The notes under the pieces: model-generated
Database searches by the model: none
What the model saw: only the letters and a program-made list of their open reading frames with translations
What the model was told of the DNA's origin: nothing
Shown here: piece after piece, positions 10,406-23,519 of the stretch
Layout: every line of letters starts with the position of its first letter
Numbering within the stretch: the first letter of the stretch is position 1
Source: Podaxis mareebaensis
Taxonomy: Eukaryota > Basidiomycota > Agaricomycetes > Agaricales > Agaricaceae
Direction: 5' to 3'
Assembly (NCBI GenBank): GCA_018524725.1
Contig: JAEUWP010000360.1
Location: forward strand, 310,001-374,000
DNA: 64,000 bases
Translations under genes and position numbers: made by a program

Positions 10406-13400
10406 GATGAAGATGAGATGAAGAGAAAAAGATACGAGAAATAAAGTCGTGGGGTCGTAACAGGTCGTAAAGGCGAAGCCTGTGAGTTGCGAGCAAAGGA
10501 AACGATCAGACGAATCCCCGCGAGGGGCTGGCTATTTCTACTCAGAACACACCACATCCCAGCTTTCTCACGCTTTTCCCTCTTCCCACGTTTTCATCCC
10601 AATCCGTGACTGTCACATTCGGATCTTTGCCAAATGCGGCTCAAGGACCGACCAGCACCGCACCGCACCGCACCAGACCGCACCGCACCCTTGTTGTTCC
10701 GGCCATCTCCGCCCTGCCAGGCACCAACCCAGATCGGCCCTCAGCATACTCTGGAAGCTCCCAGGCTCTACATACTTTATTCACCTTGAGCAGATAGCTT
10801 TTGCAGGCTACGTGACTCACACACACCCACCGTACCCTAAGATCCGAGGCCTCACTCCCGCATCTGAGCAAGTGGCTGTCCCGGAAGAGCACCGACATCT
10901 TCCTAGTCTGGCCAAACTCTGATTGGGATCTCACTAATTCCTAAACACCGGAATTAACGTACGGCTGCTACTGCTATACATACAATCTCCCACAGTCAAC
11001 GCAACATGTGTACATTCCTTTCTGCATTCATTTGCGTTCAAGTCGGTATCAGTGATCAACGGATTAACACTTATCGGATTCATAATTACAGTACCTATTC
11101 CAAGAAGCTTCTGGAAGAAAATCCAAGCCAGGGCATAGCGTGCATCGTCGACCCCACGAAGACCGATTGAATGAACGAAAACATACCAAATAGTTACGCC
11201 TCGCGGCATCGAAGCGTCTGTTCTTGCTACGCTGTCGCATTGGTCATGTAGTTACCCGGACGTCTCGAGTGCCTCTAGGAGCGACCGCACAATGTATTTT
11301 GGTGGAACTTCCATTGAACAAATGCTACGCAATTTCCGCAAGCACAATCCCTCGGAGCGCTGGCATGACCCAAGACATAGCCACAATCTCATCGGTCGAG
11401 ACTTGTCGAGCACGCCTCGCGATTGAAAGACCAAGACCAACATTGATCTCGATGTCCCTTATATTCATCTCCGAGCTGCTGGAAATCCTATATCGATCAC
11501 AGAGCAGAATATGGAGTCAGGACACTACATCTTCCCGATGCAGGTGTCAACTTATATCGCTCCAATGGAACTCAGAAAAGAACATGCATTTCACAGTTGA
11601 CAAATAATGCCTTCGAGCCGGTGCGTAGTTAATATGCACATTTCGTTGGGGCCCGCGCACATTGACCAATTATATGCTTCATTTCCAGCATCCCTAGACT
11701 TCTCCTTCGCTACTCGCTCTTTGCCTATTAGCGAATATAATAAGACCTCGTTAGTCTCTCTTATTATCTCATTAATGGCTGCCCACTTTCTAACCCCCGA
11801 ACTCTCGTGCCCACCCCATCCATGTGACTGTCAGCCAACCGGGCACAGTGAATCCTCAATAGAAACCGAGGTGCCCCTGCATAACCCTTGGGCCAACATC
11901 ACATATAGCCCAAGATCCACAGCTTCCACCCGCCTCATGGCCAACGTTCTTCCCCAAACCTGTAATTGAATTGTGTCGTGACCTTGGGACCCATGAAGGT
12001 GAAGCACTGGCTGGCACTGCCCGTGGAAGTCAAAGATAGCAAGTCAAGTCGGGGACCTTGGTACCGATCAAACCTCTGCCCCGTTATCGGACTATGGTAT
12101 CCCTTTCCCTAGACATGCAACACAGAGGGAAGGTACTCAACCCCGCCCACACACAGGGATTGGACAAACTTGTTGTATTCGCATGCCGCGGATTTCTTCC
12201 GACGCGGGCTCATTTTGTCGGACGATTAAGCAGCTTCTTTTTTTTTAACATCATGCGCGAATTTCACCCCAAAGCCATATTGTAGGTACCTTCTTCCACG
12301 GTATAGAAAATTTGACATACTTGGCTTCAGGGAAGATAGATCTCAACGTGGATTCATGATGGGTGTCACATAAAGCAGGCGGGATTCTGGCACCTAATTA
12401 AAACAAGGTTTCTTCTACTAATAATATTGCATTCCCAGTCTAAGACCAACAGACTAACGCCGTGTTATTTTCGTTATCGGAGCGCTCTTGGATGTGGTAT
12501 GCTTTCAAACCAGTCGCGTCAAAGCGCGAATGCCGCTGTTGGGATGTGTGGGTGGATTCCGCCCTTGATCCAGATTCCCGAGTCCCCGAGCTTACGACTT
12601 GGAACGGCGGGCAAGGCCCTTTTTTGAACTACCGTGGGCTGTGAGATATGGTCTAGTTGTTTTTCTTGTGGCATCGCTGAAACCGCCGTCTCACGCAATG
12701 CGAGCCTGGACCCGCCTATCACTCATATCATACGGTCCGGAATAGATTTTACAAGTGCCTCTTTAGAAGCACTACTATTACCAATGACAACAGGGTTTAC
12801 AGGTAAAATTTTACGATCGTACCTCATACCGTGGCATTTTGGCAAAATATAGTCTTACTCGCAAGGTTCTCGCACTTCAATGCCCACCTTAGGTTGCCTG
12901 TCCACGGCGCCAACCGTCAACCACATGCGACGTCGGTGCACATCTTTGGAACCATTTACTCATCCCAGCGCCATCTTTGGGGCACGGCGATACGTAGGCT
13001 TCTTCAACGGCAAGAACCAGATTATCCATCAACTGTGTTGCTTGAAAACGAGATTTGATCTTCACTTCTGCCAGACGGCCCGGCGGTCTCAACGACGAAG
13101 CCGCCACGGTGTTATCCATTCACATACCCCGTTGTTTGTTTCATTCTGAACTCAACTGAACAATCACAGAATACTCCACGTCGCGACGGGTCCGATTATA
13201 ACATCCTTCCCATCAAGATGCATATCTTCACCCTTCGGTTGAAAACCTGTTACACACGAATCCTCTGCTCTCTCGGAGGACGTTCCGCTGGCGTGAGTTC
13301 GCGAAATGGCAAAACTAACTAGCCGGATTTTGATGGGATATTGATGCACCCTTCTCATACCGCTGTGGACGCTTTCCGCCAGCATGTCGTGCACACCTTT

Positions 13401-16028
13401 CGCCCGGCGGCGCTTGCTTCCGAAACCTTGTCGTTTTTGCCACCCCCGCCTCATACACCGAAAGCCATGGGCCCGAGCGCCACAGAAATTGCATGCACAG
13501 GCCACGGAAATATGTCGCCTCGCATTGACTGTCACCAGCCATTTTATCCCATACCCATTGACAGCTCAGAGACGTCTCTCCTTGTGCTTTCGTTGTTCCT
13601 TTTCTATTGACGACATCACTTGTCACAGGTACTGACGGTATAAGCGACGTTTCCTACCGTGGTGATGCAGCACATATATCCACGATCGTTGTCGGTGATG
13701 CGCAGTGCCTCGATGTGGATCACTCGCATGAAGAGAAGCCAGACGGGCCGACAGATGATGGCTGATGAACAATAGATGGACGTCGGTTAGGCGGGTCCAT
13801 GTAGTGCGTTATCCGTGCCTACTTTTCGCTGATCCTTCAATAACCAACATAAAATCTCAACTTTCTCAGATTGTAAAACCAGCACGGTAGAGATGACCCC
13901 ACGAACATCTTGTTCCATCGCTTATATACTCCTACCTCTGGACCACATTGATCAGCCAGCGATGGTCCCGTAGAGGCGACAATACTCTGGCAGTTGGGCG
14001 CACGGTACCCACAATCTACACACCTCACAGTCTGTCGGCCCATCAAAGCCTTTTCAGGTACATTGCTGAACAGTCCTCGAGGTCCGGCCGAAATACATAC
14101 CACATGCCATAGCGGCCGCGCGGCCCAGAACAGTCGGGTTATACCACGGCCGCGCCATAATTGGCCATACCCTCAACACGGCATACTAGCATTCCCTAGG
14201 GTATTCCGCTCGTAACATTTCGTCATCGTAAGGTTTCATCTCCCCCTTCCGCTCCACGGCAGCTTAGTCTATGGGTGGCGTCCTTAACTGGAGAAGTGGT
14301 GTGTTCGTTACGTGCGCTCCAAGCTCATGGGTGCACACGACTGGATCAAGTGCGTTGAATAGCACGGCCAAACTCATGCTCGAATTTTGATTCAAAACTT
14401 GGAGTTTCAGGAATTTTCTCGACCGAAGACGTTATACGGGTCCCGACTATTGATTCTTTCTGGCGTCAGTCCCGCTAGTTCCAATTGCCAAGGCTTCATC
14501 AGGCCCTATCCACCGGTTTAAGATAAAAATGGTACTCCTATCACCTCCGTCGCAATCGCATATTGAAGACGTTGAGTGAACCCACACCCAAACCCTGATA
14601 GTGTTTATCCGGTCATTTGTATGGATATGGGCGCACTATGGCTATGCCGACGATGTTCATATGTATGGCGCTACGTCACCTGCTGCACTGAAAGGGATAT
14701 GCTTGCTTGGCCCGCCGATAACCAGCTGAAATAGATAGTGCTCGATTTTGTGTGGGACCCAATGACGATCATCCTAATCATGCACCAATCAGTCTCGATT
14801 TCCCCTTTACGCTCTGGGCCAATGCTTGGATACGAACACTCGAGAAAAACACGCGAATATTGATCGGTCCGAGTCTAACGTATACTGTGTCCGCGTGACC
14901 ACAGCATTGACGAGTATGTAGCAATGTTTTCGTCTATGTAAACTATCGTGTCCTTCGCATTTACGATACGCGGTTGCACTTCCACGAGAACATGGTTTGC
15001 CATTTCCTGTTCCATTGCAGGACTGATCTAGGAGGAGTTATACATTCTCACAGGGATCCACAAGATTGAATTCTCCTTTGTCAAGAGGAGATTTCAATAG
15101 GGGCTCTATCCTTCTCTGATAAACAAGCTTCACCTCTCGCCCCCTTTCGCCCATGGTTTGAGGGGTCAACACGCTGGTCTTCACACGTTCGTCTGCACGT
15201 TGTCCAACTCGAAATGACGTCGATCATGCACATGTATAGAAAGGTTTGAACGTGCCTTGAGGTATCTGGCCACCTCTTCCTAAATACAAGCGCCCCATTT
15301 GTATACCCTAAATATATGGCATTCTCTAAAACGGGCATCAGGCTCACAGCATCAGATCAGGGAGTGTCAACAGCACCGCTAGTAACGATCTCTTGGATGT
15401 CGACAGATGCTCTTTGTGGAGGGTTGCTTGCTCCCATGAAGATATACCCGTTTTATTAGAATACCAACATCCGTACATCCTCGGAAGATGTTTGTGCAAT
15501 GTATCATCCGCCCTAGGCGTCAAGATTATGTGAAGCAAGTTTCCGTATCGTTCCATGAATACAACAGGATATGAATAGGATCAATTCGCTTATCGAAGGC
15601 TTCCAAATCCTCGCAATGACCGCGCTAAAATAGGAGTTCTCACATGCACCGGGGGTTACAATGCAGAGTCGCGACTGTCGTGTAGTGAGTGCGTGTCGTT
15701 TTACATTGGGGTATCATACTACAACGACTTCAAAATACAACTGGGGAAACCCTTTTTATCTACGAGGAGAGACAAGGAAGAAACGCCATAAAAATAAAGG
15801 CCATGAAAGCGAATGGGAAATTAAGGTGGATGCAAGAATGAATAAAACGTGCATGTAAAAAGGATGAGTGTCGTTCATTGCAATAGCTTCTGAGGTTTAA
15901 TCTTCTTCGGCGGTCAGGGCATCTGTGCCCTACGTCCCGAGGACGTCCAACAACGTGCGAAGGTGACGAGACAAAGTGCGACAGAGAAAGGGAAAGCAAA
16001 GGAGAACATGGCGGGAGAGGTGATAAGT
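10406..16028. other. Gene-poor interval, about 5.6 kb
   Basis: No reading frame above about 150 codons, no recognisable domain and no convincing exon chain on either strand. No tRNA, rRNA or intact transposon was seen. The first few hundred bases are the RAS promoter. Elsewhere the composition is near 50% GC with no strong strand bias. An old, decayed insertion remains possible, but I cannot show terminal repeats by eye. The nearest plausible gene is the small one ending at 16029. Confidence 0.5.
10655..10689. repeat. Short CACCG tandem repeat
   Basis: About seven units of CACCG, with one variant unit (CACCAGACCG), lie roughly 250 bp upstream of the RAS start. The array is interrupted and short. 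It may be promoter sequence; nothing shows a function. Confidence 0.7.
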
Positions 16029-16292
16029 CTAGTAACCATCTTGTCGACTGAACTCTGCCTGTGTGAGGTCGAGCATGAACATGGTCTTTTGGTTTTTGGG
16101 AGCCTCAATAATTTTCACAGCCTTCTTGTTATTGGCAGAAGGCTGGAGTGACTGGGCAATAGAAGGAAATGGCCGAAGAGCGCGCGATGAGGGGAAAGAT
16201 GTGTTTCGCTTTGGAATTACGCGCTGAGTTGTTGTCTGATTATGGGAAGAAGTCGAGCCGCCGGCGAGGGGAGAAGAGACAACAGGGCGGGA
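16029..16292 (-). CDS. Hypothetical 87-residue protein
   Basis: Not recognised. The ORF reads from MSRPVVSSPLAGGSTSSHNQ to a compact C-terminus (VKIIEAPKNQKTMFMLDLTQ then AEFSRQDGY). The first two thirds are Ser/Thr/Pro-rich; the last 30 residues look folded. Support comes from upstream structure: a TATA box on the same strand at 16458-16464, a CT-rich leader at about 16365-16425, and a likely leader intron (donor GTCAGT near 16353, acceptor CTACAG near 16331). The leader ATG just before that donor runs out of frame after splicing, so MSRP is taken as the start. The protein may be fungal-specific. The alternative is a chance ORF in a gene-poor tract. Confidence 0.45.
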   Translation of the reverse strand, partial: SRPVVSSPLAGGSTSSHNQTTTQRVIPKRNTSFPSSRALRPFPSIAQSLQPSANNKKAVKIIEAPKNQKTMFMLDLTQAEFSRQDGY

Positions 16293-16457
16293 CATGAGGG
16301 TGGCTACTTGGGACTTGAGTAACGCGTAACACTGTAGCAACACACAAATACTGACCCATTGGAGCTCTAGGAAAGGGGGAGGAAAGGAGGAGAGGATGTT
16401 TTGGGCGCGACGGAGAGGCTACAAAGAATGTGGGGAGTAGGGTGAAACGGAGGAGGG

Positions 16458-16464
16458 ATTTATA
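16458..16464 (-). promoter_or_regulatory. Candidate TATA box of the 16-kb small gene
   Basis: TATAAAT on the minus strand, about 40 bp upstream of a CT-rich leader, as usual for fungal core promoters. The pairing of both with the ORF at 16029-16292 is the best evidence that the gene is real. Confidence 0.45.
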
Positions 16465-19089
16465 GTGCTGACGGCTGGGGACTGACGTTCCTCAAAGTTC
16501 GCACCTTCGGTTTGGGGAATCCCAACTCTTGGGGATTCGGCAAACGGCACCGCTCTCCTTTTTAGGAAGGTAGTCGTGTTATCCGGCCTATCACCGGAGC
16601 GCTCCCTCCCTTGACGCCCTGGAGTGTGGGCCTGGCAGAACCCCTTCACCCCCATGCACTACCTCCTAACTTGACGGCTCGATCTGCGATAGAGTCTCTG
16701 TTTAATACCCACTCATGCACCTGCTTTCCGCTGGGTGTGTGAGATCTCCGTCCGCTTGTTCATCCGAGTCAGGGCATTATCTTTTCCTCGGAGACAACAC
16801 TCCATTTATCCAACCCTAGCCAAGGGCTGACAATCTCGCGTCCACCAACCTGACATATCGTACATAGCCTTGACTTCTCCTTGCTCAGTTCTTTTTCATC
16901 GATAGCTAAGACGAGACGATCTTTATGGTCTCTCAAGCTTCTTACCATTCTCCGTAGGACTCGCTGCTCCGTATAAGCCACGAGACCTCGGAAACCAACT
17001 GAACATGCACTCAGATAGGAGATCTACAGCCCTTCCACCGTTCTTACCTCGCTTAGCTTCGCCCGCCTCGCATCTGGGTTCTACTCCTTTCCAAAAATAC
17101 CTTGGGGACAGTTTATAACCTTACCCAAACAAACGAACAACCCTAGGCTTGCTGAACACGGGTCCCCCTTCCCCAGCCTGCCCCTCACACACACTAGCCA
17201 AAACCTCTCAGGTTTCATTCGTTGTCTTACTGCGGACTTTGGGGGAGGATGACAGGACTGGGGATGGAGCCCAAGTGACTCAGAACTAACGCCATCGTAC
17301 ACGCCCATCCCTATCCACCCAACCAATGCCATACGGCCTCAACGTTCAGCCAAGCTCACTCTCCATTCCATAGCCACATGTATATAGTATCTGCTCTGCC
17401 AGAAGCCCAACCAATGTGGGGAAAACCCGTTTCTATCTAAAGAGCGGAGGACCTAGCTATAACCCTTCCGCCCGTTTAGCACCTCCGATGCTTACGGTAT
17501 AAAAGAGCAGGTACGGCACACCCCGGAAAGGTCTTAGAATCTCTTAGAATCATCTCTAACGAACGCTTAGCAAGCGGGGAGGCGATTTCGCTGATGGCCA
17601 GTTCGTGCGGCCGACGAAAACGTACCGGGACGATGACGAAGGACATTCGGCTGCTGACTATGTACATACATATCATCAATAACCGTCACAAGGTTTTCAG
17701 GTACAAATTTATCGTCAATTTATTTCTGCTTCACTGCCTCCCGGGGTCGGCCAACGTCAGCAATACTCCAAATCACTCGCCACAAACCCCAGAGCCCAAA
17801 GAACATTCATCCCCACCTGATTAAATGATATCACACCTTACTCTGAGGTGGGGAGGAGAAGAGTGGAAAGGGTCCATGCTGGTGTGTGGTATTATATGAT
17901 GATATGATGATAAAAATAATTAGTAGACCGCATGGGCTCCGATTCCAGTCTAATGACCCATGAGTCGTGAACCACTCCTCTCAGTTCCAAACATGTAGCA
18001 CTTGATGCCAAAAGCCTGAGAAACCCCAAAGAATTGGTGTGCCGCGCGTGCAAAGGACGTCTCATCGCCGCAGGATCAACGCCCTGGATTCTGAGTTTAA
18101 CGCCGTGCGGCTGTGCCACCGGAGAGAATGAGGAGGCCCCTTGCCACGATATTGAGACTGCACACTAGAAGCCTTATGAATTGGTCTTGCACGACTTATG
18201 CGGCCCAAGGTATTTTCATTGGTTTTCTAGGTTTCGTTTCTCATGGGCTCCTCCTGATGATCGTTTGAATTTCAAGTCGGCGGTCGTGTGACCCGAGTTG
18301 GCTGGCCACGATATCTTAACGTATTATATCGGAACTTGTCACAACTATTCATTTATTTAATAACAAGAAACGAGGTAGTACAAAAAATGGGGTACTACCG
18401 GGACCAGAACCATGGTTAACGCGGTGTATGTAAAGAAGAGCGGGGGCGAATAGGCAGCGTAGTTAGGTGGCCTAACCGCGCGAGAAGATGTTGCGAAATG
18501 CGGGGATGGAAGAGTTGGTGTCTGGGGTTCTGGAAAGTTCGCTCCAGGGGCAAAATGTCTATGGGAATTCGATGGGCTAACTTGCAGACAGGGGCCAATT
18601 ATGGGATGATGGGGAAAGGGCTTGGGAGATTATTGAAGGTTGGCGACAATGAAAAGTCAATAATACAATGCGAATGGGGTGTGCGGAGGCGCGACGGTGA
18701 ACGAAATCGGCGGGCTGAGAACGGTCAGCAAGGAAAGGGTCTAGCTGACGAGGCGGAGGCGTAGAATGACAGTGATAGCGTGATTGCATTCTCCATCTTC
18801 GAGAAGCTCCTCACGCCTCTTCAGGTCTATCCCCTTCTTCCTCCAACACAAAAACTGCAACGAAAGAGCAGAAATACAACCGTATGAACGTGTGAAATCC
18901 GAGAAAGTCGATGATGATGACGATGATGATGATGCGAATCCTAAACCAAAACGACCAAACCAGATCAGACGGCCAGCCGGGGAATGTGGTGCAATGATGG
19001 TGATGCTGGTGTTGAGTAGTGCGCGTGCGGCATGTCACCACAATTTACCGGGTTGCAACGAAAGAATGAGCAGGAAAACACGAGGCAAG
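16465..19089. other. Gene-poor interval, about 2.6 kb
   Basis: No protein-like exon chain found. A TATAAAAG string lies at 17499-17506 on the plus strand, but no gene follows it. A GAT microsatellite lies at 18909-18934. The last part is 3' flank of the Yippee-like gene. Confidence 0.45.
18909..18934. repeat. GAT/ATC microsatellite
   Basis: About eight GAT units with one GAC interruption. It lies outside any gene I can support. Confidence 0.8.
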
Positions 19090-19611
19090 TTACTGTACAT
19101 CTACGAGCAGGTTGCGCTCGAGGATGTACTTGCCTTCTTTATATCGTTGTGACGGCTCGTATGCTTTGTCCTACGGTGGTTAGTGCCGACGGAAATGAGC
19201 CAGAACTTCTCTGTGGAACAACAAGGGGCTTACATATTTCCAGCCCAGAGTAGTTCCACATTTAACGCAGTAGATGTCCCGAACGGTGTGGTTGCCAGTG
19301 GTCATGGGGCGGTCGCTGGGTTCACCTTCGATGACATTCACACTGGGGATGCAGTATTAGTGTCAAAGGAAATGAACCGCTAATTTAGTGTGGAAGGACT
19401 CACACTCCATCAAAGAGATATGCTCGGCCATGTTGGCCATTGAATGCCTATGTAGGATGAAGATGTTAATGAATGCAGCGCGTCATTAGGATGAGGAGAA
19501 ATATATGAGTACCCTTGACATCATGGAGTGTATGGTAGCGAGGTGGGTCTTGCATGTTGAGCAGCCATAGATGCGGTCCCCAGAAAGGTAGCGGCGGTAG
19601 CTCATGCCCAT
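19090..19611 (-). CDS. Yippee-like zinc-binding protein
   Basis: Four exons: 19513-19611, 19404-19447, 19234-19342 and 19090-19170 (333 nt, 110 residues), the standard length of the family. The Yippee fold is complete: first knuckle [12 protein letters not shown], then [18 protein letters not shown], the second knuckle [15 protein letters not shown] and the end [17 protein letters not shown] then RNLLVDVQ. The four Cys of the two CxxC pairs are the zinc ligands. Yippee proteins share a fold with cereblon and Mis18, but their cellular role in fungi is poorly known. [15 protein letters not shown] is taken as the start; the frame is open further upstream, but that stretch is Pro/Ser-rich and not conserved in the family. 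Confidence 0.95.
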
Positions 19612-20939
19612 GGTGGTTGATCCGGAGGGTCCTAGATTGGTGAGCGTTGACGATTGGGCGGAGAGATTAGTAGGGTTAATTGTCAGGGAAAAGGGAGGCG
19701 CTAGAGGGATGAAAGGGGAGGGAGAAAGGCCTGGTCTTATATGCTTGTGGGAGAGTACAGAGATAACACGGATGACCATGCTACCAACCGAGAAATTCCC
19801 TTTTATTGCTTTCGGCCCGTTCCGTAAATCGACCCAGCTCCGCTGTAGCCTGTCAGTCCTCCTTTTCCAGTCACTTCCCTTCCTCTAGCCTTGCCACCTA
19901 CATGCTTATCCCTCTCATTTCTACAAGCTATGTAATCCAACAGCAAGCAATGTCCCTTTACACGTTGCATGCCGCAAAACTCGTGGGCTTTGGGCGTGAT
20001 CATTCGCCTTGATCGTTACCTGCGGCTGGCCCAAACTTCCAAAATAATTCAAATTGCTCCTCCCTGGGCCGTCTATGCCACTTCTCAAAGATCTCAAAAC
20101 TCACCTCACTCGCCTGTAAAATATACTCCTGCATTTTATCGACGCTTTAACTCCGTCGCCTCTTCTAACACCACACGCGCTCTCAGGAAAATTTTGCCTT
20201 CCTGTTGTCCGGATATATGAAACTTCATACTCGGGATTTCGCAACTGTCCAAACTCGTGTATGAGTCATCCCCGGCCGATAACACTGAGATGATATCGCG
20301 GGGCACATATTTACTTGATCCTTGTCTGACACTGGGCGATGACTATTGATCAACCGAGATGTGTGCTGAGACTGAACGAGACAAACGGAGTGTTGGTGGA
20401 GACGAGCACTGATAGTTGTATCTCCCATGACGTATAATCTGTCGATATTCATCTCACAATAGCCATAGCTGTCTGTCCACCTCGATCCAAGGGACAATTC
20501 CGACGAATTAGGAGATGCCCATTTCACTGGCCCCATTTCATTGTCCTTCTTTTTTCCCAGGTATACTTGACGTGAGGCAAACGAATTGCAGGCGAAGGAT
20601 GTGCTGCTTAGATGCTACTTCGGATATATTACGCTGGTGGCCAATTTGCGTCGTATTCTTGCCGCTGCCAAGATGTGTCACGGGGGTGTCTGTTGATTAT
20701 ACTACCTCGCGCGAAGCTAGTGCTTCGAGAGACAGTTGTTGTAGATAATACCGACACTTTCAATGGCTGTTATCAGTAAATATGGAGTCCCGGGTGTCGT
20801 CTCTTTCGAGTGTTACACACGCAGAACTCTGACACTACGTTAATCTATCAGAAGTGGGGTTCAGAAGAATTTGCCATCATGTTCTATTGTAAGATGAGAA
20901 AAAAAAGTCAAAAGAACAGACTAAATCCTAGTTGATGAT
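19612..20939. other. Intergenic interval between Yippee-like gene and tRNA-Met
   Basis: No recognisable gene. The first few hundred bases are the promoter of the Yippee-like gene on the minus strand. Short ORFs at 20225-20536 and 20515-20748 show no domain-like pattern. Confidence 0.45.
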
Positions 20940-21043
20940 TGCCCCCTGCAAGGATCGAACTTGCGACCTCTGGATTACATGGTCCTGTAACCACTCACAC
21001 TATCGTATGAGACCAGCGCTCTAACCAGCTGAGCCAAGAAGGC
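20940..21043 (-). tRNA. tRNA-Met (CAT), elongator type, with intron
   Basis: The minus strand folds into a full cloverleaf. The acceptor stem pairs GCCTTCT with AGGGGGC using G-U pairs, with discriminator A at 20940. The D arm is GCTC-AGCTGGTTA-GAGC, and the T arm is GCAAG-TTCGATC-CTTGC. After removal of a 30-nt intron at 20976-21005 the anticodon loop reads CTCATAA, with anticodon CAT. The intron sits one base 3' of the anticodon, the canonical place. The mature length is 74 nt. The acceptor and D-arm bases fit elongator Met better than initiator Met, which would start with A. One T-T mismatch is present in the anticodon stem. Confidence 0.93.
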
Positions 21044-21256
21044 ATTGGATGTTGTGGGTCCCCTGGCCATCGGGGGGTGACAGGCGGTCGGTGTGACAGT
21101 GACGGCAATCTGTTGTTTGGGCCGTAGAATTGCGAGTAACTTGGGCGCGAGATTCGACTCGCGTTGCAACTTTTTCTGAAATCTCCCTTGTCTCTCCTCC
21201 TCTCTCCTCTACAACCCTTCGGACTACATTTCCAATCGGGAATCAACACACAGCAT

Positions 21257-23112
21257 ATGTTTGGCTCGTCACACTCTTCTCCCTTCCTACAGCCCAACAA
21301 CCATCGGCCACCATCACGCACCCCTTCTCTCCTATCTCTATTACGCAAACACGAGCAGCAACAGCAATGCAGTTCAGGTCAGATATCCTCACCGGACCCC
21401 CTGGACACGCGGCTTGCCGGTATAGGTCTCCAGTCACCAAAGAAATCACCGCCAACTCGCGCGGGTTCCTTTGCTAGCACTACCACTGCAGATTCGTCTG
21501 TGGGACAGAGACCGAGTGGACTTATCAGACATCGGCATAGACCGCATATTTATGAGAAGGCGGTGAGTTTCAGCGTGCTTTATATTGATTGAAGAACTGT
21601 GGAAGGCTGATGGGTATGCGTGATGATTTAGCACAGGGCCAAGGTAAAGAATGACAGGGAGAAAATACGTGCTGCAATGGTTCTGAGGGCGTACGAGAAC
21701 AAGAAACGACATGGTATGTTTGCAATCTATCTTCAATTGAATGTCGATCCCTCAGCTGTATCTAGGTTATGGGTCATCACTTGCAGATTTTGAAGGTACG
21801 AATGCCCAAGTCCTCCCAGTTTTACGATGCTAAATTCCGCCTCGTCTGCAGGCTACCTATCTTACTTTGACCGAGTACAATCGGCTGTCCCACATGATCC
21901 CGCAAAAGGTTCGTCTAGCTCGCCATTCTGTTTTCTTCCCACCTCCCAACTAACATCTACCTCCACAGTTGTTTCGCCTCTCGCGGCGGTGGAAGATGGA
22001 AACCTCAGACGAGTCCTCAACATTGCTCGGATATCAATGCAAGAGTGAGCACCACCTCTTCCTTATCCAACCTCCTTTCGACTGAGTCTCCCCAAGGCGC
22101 AAACCTCTCAAATTCGATACCTCCGCCCTCGATTTCCTCCAACACCAGTGGCGAACTAAAGACGCACAACTCGAAGAAGATCTCAAACCGAAAATCCCTC
22201 CTCTCCCAACCGCTCTCCCACCTCCAGACGAAGACGCCGTGAAAGCCCTCCTTAGCAGACATGGGACAATAGCCAAGTACGCGAGAGAGTCTGTGGCAGA
22301 CAAGGATCTCATGCGTCTGAGACCTGGGCAATGGTTAAATGATGAGATTATCAACTTTTACGGAGCTATGATTTTGGGGCGGTCGGAAGGGTGTAAGGAG
22401 AATGTACCGAACGGAACAGGGGCAGGGAATGCAAGGGGACGAGGGAAGTTGCTAAATGTGCATTATTTCAGCACATTCTTTTGGACAAAGTTGACGAGCG
22501 AGGGATACGATAGGGGCAGGCTAGCAAAGTGGACGAGAAAGGTGCATATTCGCATTTTCGATTCGCATTTCCCGAGATTCATCCCGTCTAGATTGATATC
22601 TTCTCCAAGGACGTGGTGCTCGTACCAGTCAATCATAACAATGCTCATTGGACCGCTGCTGCCATCAACTTTCGTCGGAAGCGCATAGAGTCATATGACA
22701 GCATGGGAATGGCGAAGGATATCGTGTTTACCGTGAGTTCTTCTATATTTGTTTCGAAGTTCCAACGTGGCTCATGTTTTTTTTTTTTTGCTAGCACTTA
22801 CGAAGATACCTTGATGCGGAGCACCGGAATAAAAAGAAAGTGCCATTTGATTTCACCGGTTGGGAAGATTATGCGCCTGACGTGAGTCTTCTCCACGCCT
22901 GCTCTTCCCCGCTTGTGAACTTTACTGACTTGGCGTGCCAGGACTTGACGCCCCAACAAGAAAACGGCTACGATTGTGGCGTCTTTACATGTCAATTCCT
23001 TGAAGCCCTTTCAAGAGGCGAAGAGACATTCCGCTTCACACAAAAAGACATGCCGTACCTCCGGCGACGAATGATCTGGGAAATTGGCCACACCAAACTA
23101 CGAGACGATTAG
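21257..23112 (+). CDS. Ulp1-type SUMO protease (C48 family)
   Basis: Cysteine protease that matures SUMO and removes it from targets, usually at the nuclear rim. Exons carry in order: a Ser/Pro/Gln-rich N-terminus from MFGSSHSSPF, a basic helix (AKVKNDREKIRAAMVLRAYE), GYLSYFDRVQSAVPHDP, and the linker QERKPLKFDTSALDFLQ. The protease domain then starts at VADKDLMRLRPGQWLNDEII with NFYGAMIL. The catalytic set is His in HNNAHWTAA, Asp in ESYDSMG, and Gln/Cys in QQENGYDCGVFTCQF. The protein ends MIWEIGHTKLRDD. A linker exon join at about 22046-22100 is inferred from frame. The domain order and the complete triad make the family secure. The first ATG used is 21257; an upstream intron-borne start cannot be excluded. 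Confidence 0.92.
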
Positions 23113-23519
23113 TTCTCGTGTTTCTAAATGCCTATTCCCCATGCTTCTGCTTCTGCTTTTGCATTCCTTTCGTTTTACCCCTGTCCAACTATGCTTATTG
23201 ATCTCTTCGCTGTATTAGCTCTTCGTTGCTTTGTTGGTTATTTATCCATCCATTCACCTACATCTCATCATTTCTGGTTGTATTTTGCTGTAGTATAACT
23301 AATGATTGGGAACCTCCATTTCAGGGTGCACTTTCTCCCTGCATCTCCCGCCATATCTCTGCGTGATAATTGATTTGAGGGAAATGACCATTGAACAATA
23401 CAAAGAGGGGTACATGATGGATGCAGAGGTATGTGAGGAGGTAACGCCAGGCCGCTGGTAAAGGGAATATAGAGAAATATAGAGTCCGTAAACACGGCAC
23501 GCCCCATGGCATGTTAGAA
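23113..23519. other. Convergent 3' flanks of Ulp1 and Bet1 genes
   Basis: T-rich on the plus strand just after the Ulp1 stop, as expected for 3' untranslated sequence. No gene seen. Confidence 0.6.

Noticed and set aside
10655..10689. CACCG array considered as a CRISPR-like or telomere-like repeat
   Set aside because: Units are 5 nt, adjacent without spacers, few and imperfect; it is a simple microsatellite.
17499..17506. TATAAAAG on the plus strand
   Set aside because: A good TATA string, but no leader, start codon or exon chain follows within several hundred bases.
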